DNA of 64,000 nucleotides from Streptomyces sp. HM190 (GTDB lineage Bacteria; Actinomycetota; Actinomycetes; Streptomycetales; Streptomycetaceae), in assembly GCF_009857135.1 (NCBI RefSeq), contig NZ_CP047318.1, positions 6,572,001 through 6,636,000 on the forward strand, read 5' to 3'. The notes under the pieces were generated by a model, which saw only the letters and a program-made list of their open reading frames with translations, was not told where the DNA came from and searched no databases. The position numbers and the translations under genes were made by a program. Shown piece after piece: positions 59,017-64,000 of this stretch. Within the stretch, counting starts at the first letter, position 1. Each line of letters opens with the position of its first letter.

Positions 59017-59329
59017 GTGAAGAAGAGCCTGCTCGCCGAGTTCACCGCCCGTGAGGCGGCGCGGGACGAGGTCGCCCGCATGATCGGGGAGCACGCCCGG
59101 AAGGTGCGCGAGGAGGAAGGCAACCTCGCCTTCGACGCCTGCACCAGGGCGGCCGAGCCGCGCGGCTTCTGGATCTCCGAGGTGTACCGGGACGAGGACG
59201 CCTTCCAGGGCACATCTGGACGCGCCCTACGGCGGCCCGTTCAACGCCGCGCTCGCGCCGCTCATCGAGGAGGACGCCTGCGTCCTGACGTTCCTCGACC
59301 CGCTGCCGCACCTCGACCCGCCGGTGTGA
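59017..59329 (+). pseudogene. ABM-domain monooxygenase-like gene with one-base frameshift
   Basis: Starts GTG 59017 (AAGGA upstream): KKSLLAEFTAREAARDEVAR MIGEHARKVREEEGNLAFDA and GFWISEVYRDEDAFQ, the antibiotic-biosynthesis-monooxygenase (dimeric ferredoxin-like) fold. At the GGG after CAG (about 59210) one extra base shifts the frame. Removing a G gives AHLDAPYGGPFNAALAPLIE EDACVLTFLDPLPHLDPPV and a stop at 59329, total 103 residues, the normal size. Either a recent mutation or a base-call error in a G run. It follows the fructokinase by 59 bases. Confidence 0.7.
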
Positions 59330-59359
59330 CCGGTCCGGGCGCGGTGGGCCGCGGGGTGC

Positions 59360-59388
59360 CCCGGGCGGGTCGGTCCGGCCCGCCCGGG
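59360..59388. terminator. 10-bp GC hairpin between convergent genes
   Basis: CCCGGGCGGG pairs exactly with CCCGCCCGGG around a 9-base loop, between the frameshifted gene and the phosphohydrolase gene, which ends at 59421 on the other strand. Confidence 0.7.
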
Positions 59389-59420
59389 ACGAGGTGCGCT
59401 GCCGGTCGTCCCGGGCCGGG

Positions 59421-60779
59421 TCAGCGCTGGGTGTAGATGAAGCCGATCTTGTCCACCTCGTCGCCCGCGCGGCCGTGGAAGCCGGCGATCTGCCAGCCCG
59501 ACGGCGCCGTGCGCGTCACACACGTCGAGGTGGTGGTGCCACCGGACAGGGTGCGGCCCTGGTTGGTGGTGAACTTGGCGGAGAAGATCCGGGTGCGGCC
59601 GTCCTTCTGGCCCTGGCAGAGGGTGGCCGTGGTGAGGTACTCGCCGCTGCCCAGGGTGAGGGAGGACGCCGTGCCCCCGGTGCCGCCGTGGGCGAGCGTG
59701 GTGCCGTTCGCGAGGGTGAGGCTCAGCTGGTCCACGCGGGAACCGGCGCGCAGGGCGACGCCGGTGGCGCGGGCCCCGGCCGGCACGCTGCCGATGTCGT
59801 TGAAGTAGTTCCCGTGCGGGCCGCCGAACTGGTCGCTGAGCTGGAACGCGGCGTTGCGCGACCAGGAGAAGTCCACCGTCAGCGGGTCGTGGTCGGAGAG
59901 CATCAGACCGCCGTCGGTGAGGAACTTGGCGTGCTCGTTGTTGTAGCGCGTCGCGTTCAGCGAGACGAGCTTGCTGCCCCGGTACAGGATCTTGTCGACG
60001 ACCTCGCAGGTGTTGGGCACGGTCGTCCCCGTCTGGTCGCAGACCAGGGCGTCGCTGCCCTTCGCGGGGGCCACGCCGCCCCGGATCAGCTGGACCCAGG
60101 GGTCGGTGAGGCCGTTGGCGGCGGCGAACTCGGCGATGGTGTCGCCGGAGCGGGTGTACCGGGTGTTGGTGTCGCCCATGACCACGACGGCGTTGCCCGC
60201 GGAGTGGGACGCGATGAAGTCGGTGAGCTGGCTGAGGTTGGCCCTGCGGGCGGCGAGGTCGTCGTCGTTGCTGCCCGCGTTGGTGTGCAGGTTGTAGAAG
60301 TCGACGTAGACGCCCTCGGCGAGGCGCTCGCGCATGAAGGTGAAGCCCTTGGGGGTCAGGCAGTCGCCTGAGCCGAGGGTGCAGGTGTTCCAGCGCACCC
60401 GCTCGAAGTCGTCCTCGTCGTAGGGGAGTTTCGAGAGCGTGTTGAGTCCGCTGCCGATGCCGGCGCCGCCGCTGGTGGGGGTGCGGTACGGGTGCGCGGT
60501 GTCGGCGGCGTAGAGGAGGGCGTGGTAGTTGAAGTCCTCCTGGGCGTGGACGACGTCGTACGACGCGATCCGCTGGCCGATCGTCGTGGTGCTGGACTCG
60601 CGGGGTGTCGGCGCGCTGGATATCGCCTCGGGCAGGCCCGCGACGTTGTAGCTCAGGACGTTGAAGGTGCCGGAGTCGGCGGCCGTGGCGGAGTCGGCGG
60701 CCGTGGCGGAGGGGGCGGCCACGGTGAGCCCGCCGAGGACGGCGGCCGCCGTCGTCAGGCAGGCGAGGAGTCTGCGCAT
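59421..60779 (-). CDS. Secreted endonuclease/exonuclease/phosphatase-family hydrolase
   Basis: 452 residues. Signal peptide RRLLACLTTAAAVLGGLTVA with cleavage near ATA-ADS; an 18-base duplication repeats SATAAD. The EEP fold (sphingomyelinase/DNase I-like) follows: FNVLSYNVAGLPE, Glu in DVVHAQEDFNYH, VYVDFYNLHTNAG, VVVMGDTNTRYT and the final SDHDPLTVDF with the catalytic Asp-His. The last 135 residues (GGPHGNYFNDIGSVPAGARA TGVALRAGSRVDQLSLTLAN) form a jacalin-like lectin domain for sugar binding. Extracellular; it may cut sphingomyelin-like phosphodiesters or nucleic acid. Confidence 0.88.
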   Translation of the reverse strand: MRRLLACLTTAAAVLGGLTVAAPSATAADSATAADSGTFNVLSYNVAGLPEAISSAPTPRESSTTTIGQRIASYDVVHAQEDFNYHALLYAADTAHPYRTPTSGGAGIGSGLNTLSKLPYDEDDFERVRWNTCTLGSGDCLTPKGFTFMRERLAEGVYVDFYNLHTNAGSNDDDLAARRANLSQLTDFIASHSAGNAVVVMGDTNTRYTRSGDTIAEFAAANGLTDPWVQLIRGGVAPAKGSDALVCDQTGTTVPNTCEVVDKILYRGSKLVSLNATRYNNEHAKFLTDGGLMLSDHDPLTVDFSWSRNAAFQLSDQFGGPHGNYFNDIGSVPAGARATGVALRAGSRVDQLSLTLANGTTLAHGGTGGTASSLTLGSGEYLTTATLCQGQKDGRTRIFSAKFTTNQGRTLSGGTTTSTCVTRTAPSGWQIAGFHGRAGDEVDKIGFIYTQR

Positions 60780-61012
60780 GGGGAGTCTCTCCTGGGACGT
60801 GAACTGAGATGTGAACTGGGGCGTGAACGGGGGCTGGTGGTACGGGGGTGGGGCTCGTGGGTCTGGCCGGGGAAAGCGGTTGCGGGACGATCGTGGCTGA
60901 AGTTACCCCCGGTTACCCCTGTCCTGTCGAGAGTTCGGGCGGCATTCAAGGAGAGTTGCCGAGATGTACGCCCGCGTCCGGCGGCTCCATCAGGGCGTGT
61001 GATGCTGACGGC
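60780..61012. promoter_or_regulatory. Divergent promoter region
   Basis: No gene. Holds the promoters for the secreted hydrolase (minus) and the acetyltransferase (plus). GGAGAG stands just upstream of the hydrolase start. Confidence 0.4.
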
Positions 61013-61513
61013 ATGACAGAGAGGCGTGAGATCACGGTGGTCCACCGGCCCGGACCCGACCCCGGCGACGAGGCCGGGCTCGCCCGGCTGCTCGCGGACT
61101 ACCACCTGCGGACCGAGGCGGAGAAGGGCCAGGTCGTCACCGGTGTGGAGGGGCTGCCCGACCGCTACCGGGCGGAGATCACCGATCCGCGGACCGCGTT
61201 CGCCGCCGACGCCGTGCTGCTGGCGACGAGCGGACGGACCGCCGTCGGCTGCCTCGTCGTCACCGCGCCCGTCGACGACTGCTCCGAGATCAAGCGGCTC
61301 TGGACGGATCCCGCCCACCGCGGCAGGGGCGTCGCGTCGCGCCTGATCGACGCCGCGGTGGCGCACGCCGCCGAGAACGGGGTGAGCACCCTGCGGCTGT
61401 CGGTGTGGCGCTGGCGCACCGGAGCCGTCGCCCTCTACGAGCGGTTCGGCTTCACGGTCACCGAGTCGTGGGACGCGCGCGAGCAGTTGGTGTGCATGCG
61501 GCGGGTGGTGTGA
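61013..61513 (+). CDS. GNAT-family N-acetyltransferase
   Basis: 166 residues from ATG 61013. Acetyl-CoA loop in IKRLWTDPAHRGRGVASRLI DAAVAHAAENGV (R-G-x-G-x-A near 103-108) and the end RTGAVALYERFGFTVTESW typical of motif B. A longer N-terminal part (EAGLARLLADYHLRTEAEKG) is variable. Substrate unknown. Monocistronic, divergent from the secreted hydrolase. Nothing in the surroundings indicates its role. Confidence 0.88.
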   Translation: MTERREITVVHRPGPDPGDEAGLARLLADYHLRTEAEKGQVVTGVEGLPDRYRAEITDPRTAFAADAVLLATSGRTAVGCLVVTAPVDDCSEIKRLWTDPAHRGRGVASRLIDAAVAHAAENGVSTLRLSVWRWRTGAVALYERFGFTVTESWDAREQLVCMRRVV

Positions 61514-61681
61514 GGGGCCGGTGCGGGGGCGGCCGGGTCCGCCCCGGCCGTCGGTGCGCCGGGGGAGGTGGCCGGCGCCGGTGCCGCCGGCGCGGCAGCC
61601 CTCGCCGGCGCGTTCTCCTCAAGCTGCCCGGTGCGTCCACGACGTCCGCCGCCGACGCCGTACTTCACCGTGACCCGTACT

Positions 61682-62173
61682 TCACCGTGACCCGGCCGTC
61701 GACGGGTCGGTGGACGGCGTCGGCAGCGTCGAGGGCGCGTCGGTCGGGGAGGACGCACCCGGCTTCGCGGACGGCCCGGTGAACGCGTCCTCGACGGGAT
61801 CGCGACCGGCGTCGGGAGCGGGCGTGGGGGTGACGGCTAAGGACGATCCCGTGTCCGGCCGCGTGGGTGGCGGCGACTCCACCCGGGGCTGTGTGGGAAC
61901 GGGACTGCCGGCCGGCGGTGGGGCGAGCGGCGGCGACGGCGGCGTGCGCGTCCCGGACGAGGCGAACAGCGTCGGGACGGTGATGAGGGCGACCACCGCG
62001 CAGGTGACGGCGGTTCCGGCGGCCGCACGCAGCAGCCGCCGGCGGGCGGCGGTGCGGCGGATCGACTCGTAGCGGCCGGGCGGCGGGCCGAGATGCCCGG
62101 CGGGCGGGCGCAGGACGACGGCGAGCGGATCGTCCGGCTCGAACTCCGCCCCGTCGTCAGCGTGTGTGATCAA
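61682..62173 (-). CDS. Membrane protein paired with an ECF sigma factor (possible anti-sigma factor)
   Basis: 163 residues. A short cytoplasmic part (DGAEFEPDDPLAVVLRPPAG), one membrane helix (AAAGTAVTCAVVALITVPTL, about 50-70) and a long Pro/Ser/Thr-rich exterior tail. It overlaps the sigma gene by 17 bases, as anti-sigma genes do, but no zinc-binding HxxxCxxC motif is present in the cytoplasmic part, so its control of the sigma factor is only inferred. A 17-bp tandem duplication covers its stop codon. Confidence 0.7.
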   Translation of the reverse strand: MITHADDGAEFEPDDPLAVVLRPPAGHLGPPPGRYESIRRTAARRRLLRAAAGTAVTCAVVALITVPTLFASSGTRTPPSPPLAPPPAGSPVPTQPRVESPPPTRPDTGSSLAVTPTPAPDAGRDPVEDAFTGPSAKPGASSPTDAPSTLPTPSTDPSTAGSR

Positions 62174-62684
62174 GGCTTCTCCTCAGGTGGGCGCGGAGCA
62201 GTTCGCGGGCCGCGTGCAGGTCGGCCTTGACGGTTCCTTCCTTGCGTCCGGTCAGGACGGACACCTCCCGGATCGGCATGTCAGCGTAGTAGTGCAGCAG
62301 GATCGGGACGCGCAGTCGCTCCGGCAGCGACTGCACCAGCAGCCGCACCGAGGGGTCGGCCTGCTCCGTGTGATCGCCCGGCGGACGCACCGCCGCCTCG
62401 GCCGTGGCCCGGTGCATCGCCCGGCGTTCCCGTTCGAGCTTGCGCCAGTGGTCCCGGACGAGGTTCGCCGCGGTGACATAGAGGAAGCCGTGGGGCTCGG
62501 CGACGGACGTCCAGCGGGCCCAGAGCCTGGTGAACGCCTCCGACGCGATCTCGTGGGCCGTCTCGTCGTCGTCGACCAGCCTGCGGCACCAGCCGGCGAG
62601 GCGGGGGTAGAGGGCGGCGAACAGTTCGGACGCGGCCTTCTCACGGGACCGTTTCAACGCTCTCCAGGGTCGTGGGCTCGTCAT
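62157..62684 (-). CDS. ECF-type RNA polymerase sigma factor
   Basis: 175 residues from ATG 62684. Region 2: ELFAALYPRLAGWCRRLVDD, then HEIASEAFTRLWARWTSVAE PHGFLYVTAANLVRDHWRKL. Region 4: LVQSLPERLRVPILLHYYAD MPIREVSVLTGRKEGTVKAD LHAARELLRAHL. Typical of the SigE/Sig-70 ECF group in streptomycetes. It is followed by an overlapping gene for a single-span membrane protein. Target promoters are unknown; the sortase genes upstream, on the same strand, could be in its regulon. Confidence 0.9.
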   Translation of the reverse strand: MTSPRPWRALKRSREKAASELFAALYPRLAGWCRRLVDDDETAHEIASEAFTRLWARWTSVAEPHGFLYVTAANLVRDHWRKLERERRAMHRATAEAAVRPPGDHTEQADPSVRLLVQSLPERLRVPILLHYYADMPIREVSVLTGRKEGTVKADLHAARELLRAHLRRSLDHTR

Positions 62685-62766
62685 GCCGTGCGGGCGGTCG
62701 TCCGGGAGGAGACACAACCGGCCGCGACAGGGGCCGTACGGGTGGGCGGCGGGGGAGGAGGAACGG

Positions 62767-63447
62767 TCACCGCGCCCGCTCGCCCCCCTGGCCGGTGGCG
62801 CTCAGCGTGGCGAACACGATCACGTTGTCCCGGTACTCCTGGCCGGAGCGAGGGCCACCACAGGTGATGAGACGGAGTTCGGGCCGGTCCGCGTTCCCGT
62901 AGACCTCCGCCGCCGGGAAGTCGGACTTGGCGACGGTCCGCAGGCGGTCGACGGTGAACTCCGCCGTCGAGCCGTCGGCCCGGCGCGCGGTGATCCGCGC
63001 GCCGCGCCGCAGCCCTGCGAGCCTGCGGAAGACACCGTCGCCGTAGGCCCCGACGGTGACATGACCCAGGATCACCGAGGGGCCGGTCTCTCCCGGCGTC
63101 GGTGAGTGCCGGTACCAGCCCGCCCGGTCGTGCTCCGTCACCGGCGGCACCTCCACCGTCCCGTCCGCCGCCAGCCCCAGCCCCATGACCGGCGTGTCCA
63201 CCCCGATGGCCGGGATCAGCAGCCTCACCGGCACGGAACGCCCCAGCGGCGACGGCGACGGCGACCCGTCCGAGGACGACGGCCGACGGGACGCGCCCGA
63301 CGACCGGGGGGACGGGGCCGCGCCGGCCGGGGGAGCGCCCGAGTCCCGGCCCCCGGCCCCGCCGCTGCCCTGACAGCCGGCGAGCAGCGAGGCCGCCGCC
63401 ACGGCGACGAGGGAGCGCCGGGAGAGCGCCGCGGTGGACGCAGTCAC
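62767..63447 (-). CDS. Class F sortase
   Basis: 226 residues from GTG 63447. Lipoprotein-like signal (SRRSLVAVAAASLLAGC) then a Ser/Pro linker and the sortase barrel. Catalytic His in VILGHVTV, Cys in LRLITCGG and Arg in GQEYRDNVIVF, with the usual spacing. Class F enzymes of actinomycetes cleave sorting signals and anchor proteins to the cell wall. The start overlaps the stop of the upstream gene, which encodes a protein with a C-terminal sorting-like signal, its probable substrate. Confidence 0.88.
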   Translation of the reverse strand: MTASTAALSRRSLVAVAAASLLAGCQGSGGAGGRDSGAPPAGAAPSPRSSGASRRPSSSDGSPSPSPLGRSVPVRLLIPAIGVDTPVMGLGLAADGTVEVPPVTEHDRAGWYRHSPTPGETGPSVILGHVTVGAYGDGVFRRLAGLRRGARITARRADGSTAEFTVDRLRTVAKSDFPAAEVYGNADRPELRLITCGGPRSGQEYRDNVIVFATLSATGQGGERAR

Positions 63448-63827
63448 GCCGCGTCGCCCCGGCGGCGCCGGACGAGGACGAGCGCACCGGCCCCGCCGAC
63501 GAGGGCCGCCACGGCGCCCGAGCCGACGAGCACGGCCCCGGTGCCGGAGCCGTCCGCCCCCGGCGCCTCACCGGTGTCGGGGGCCCCGCTCGGCACCACG
63601 GAGACCTGGCTGGGCACCGGGGACGGCTCGGTGACGTTCGCGTCCTCGGTGGGTTCGGCCGTGGCCGACTCGTCGGCGGGCCCGCCGGTGGACGGCCCCG
63701 TGGTGGGTGTGGCGGTCGCCGACCGCGGCGCGGTGGACGGGGCGGTGTCGTCGGCGACGGCGGGCAGGGCGCCCGCCAGGACGGCGGTGCAGGCCAGGGC
63801 CGCGGCACTGAGGACGGTACGGCGCAT
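63444..63827 (-). CDS. Exported protein with C-terminal membrane anchor, probable sortase substrate
   Basis: 127 residues. N-terminal signal peptide (RRTVLSAAALACTAVLAGAL, cleavage near AVA-DDT), a Thr/Ser/Pro-rich stalk, then APDTG near residue 84, a Gly-rich spacer and a hydrophobic helix with RRRR tail (AVAALVGGAGALVLVRRRR). The layout is that of a sorting signal though the motif differs from LPxTG/LAxTG and is set farther from the helix than usual. The gene overlaps the class F sortase by 4 bases. GAGAGAG precedes the ATG. Confidence 0.75.
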   Translation of the reverse strand: MRRTVLSAAALACTAVLAGALPAVADDTAPSTAPRSATATPTTGPSTGGPADESATAEPTEDANVTEPSPVPSQVSVVPSGAPDTGEAPGADGSGTGAVLVGSGAVAALVGGAGALVLVRRRRGDAA

Positions 63828-64000
63828 GAGTCGCTCTCTCTCGTCGGGCCGCCCGGCCGGTCAACGGGCGGGGCGGCGTTGCGGATCGAGCGGAGAGACG
63901 AGACAGCGGCCGACCCCGTTGTAAAGAGATGGCAAAGCCGGTGTCGTGGGCCGCCGCCGGTACGGCCGCCGCGGCCCGTCGGCGCCGATTCGACCGCGGC
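63828..64000. promoter_or_regulatory. Upstream region of the sortase operon, to window end
   Basis: No gene is visible. It holds the GAGAGAG ribosome site and presumably the promoter of the sortase-substrate/sortase operon; the less GC-rich stretch TTGTAAAGAGATGGCAAAG at about 63920 is a candidate. Confidence 0.3.

Noticed and set aside
1..64000. CRISPR arrays
   Set aside because: No series of 24-40-base repeats with unique spacers and no cas gene was seen; the 11-bp array at 47944 has no spacers.

Overview
The window is chromosomal DNA from a high-GC actinomycete, almost certainly a Streptomyces. This rests on very high GC with strong third-position bias, many GTG and one TTG start, leaderless promoters with TANNNT boxes six bases before the start, an Scr1/DUF397 regulator pair, SARP and HATPase regulators, a class F sortase, and a csp/DEAD-helicase/CBS/SCO5918-like cluster. 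The species cannot be named from sequence alone.

Layout. 1-4.5 kb: small Lys-rich secreted proteins, including a ricin-type lectin with a twice-frameshifted homologue beside it, a TlpA-like thioredoxin and a membrane protein. 4.6-11.2 kb: a mobile-DNA graveyard with a complete IS5-type element, a tRNA-Gly(CCC) 3' fragment that looks like an attachment site, a complete IS630-type element, IS66 and Tn3 transposase fragments, an alpha/beta-hydrolase broken by inversion, and an XRE/methionine-aminopeptidase divergent pair with a palindromic operator. 11.3-14.5 kb: the cold-shock cluster. 14.5-22.9 kb: remnants, then an EACC1-like protein with a 1300-residue metacaspase/SF1-helicase fusion, a HATPase and an Scr1/DUF397 pair. 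23-31.4 kb: a four-gene SMC operon of the TIGR02677/02678/02680/02679 type (Wadjet anti-plasmid family). Together 16.3-31.4 kb reads as a defence island.

31.5-37.6 kb: a trypsin-like protease, an ECF sigma factor, a SARP/ATPase regulator and an ATPase regulator. 37.8-55.9 kb: a large organosulfur-scavenging region with two sulfonate-type ABC transporters, a TauD dioxygenase, three flavin monooxygenases (DmoA/NtaA-, SsuD- and luciferase-like), an SfnB/DszC-like flavoprotein, the SsuE flavin reductase, a TauE/SafE exporter, Rrf2 and OmpR-type regulators, and three small HVD...Cys leader peptides that probably sense cysteine supply. This region has also lost material: an FAD oxidoreductase, an amino-acid permease and a GST-like gene are remnants. 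An 88-bp array of eight 11-bp repeats lies in it.

56-64 kb: a LacI regulator with twin operators next to a broken sugar transporter and an intact fructokinase, a frameshifted monooxygenase-domain gene, a secreted phosphohydrolase, a GNAT enzyme, an ECF sigma factor with a membrane partner, and a sortase with its likely substrate.

The most noteworthy signal is the EACC1 + caspase-helicase unit beside the Wadjet-type operon. Next come the three leader peptides, the 11-bp repeat array, and the in-frame junction of a truncated permease with ssuE.
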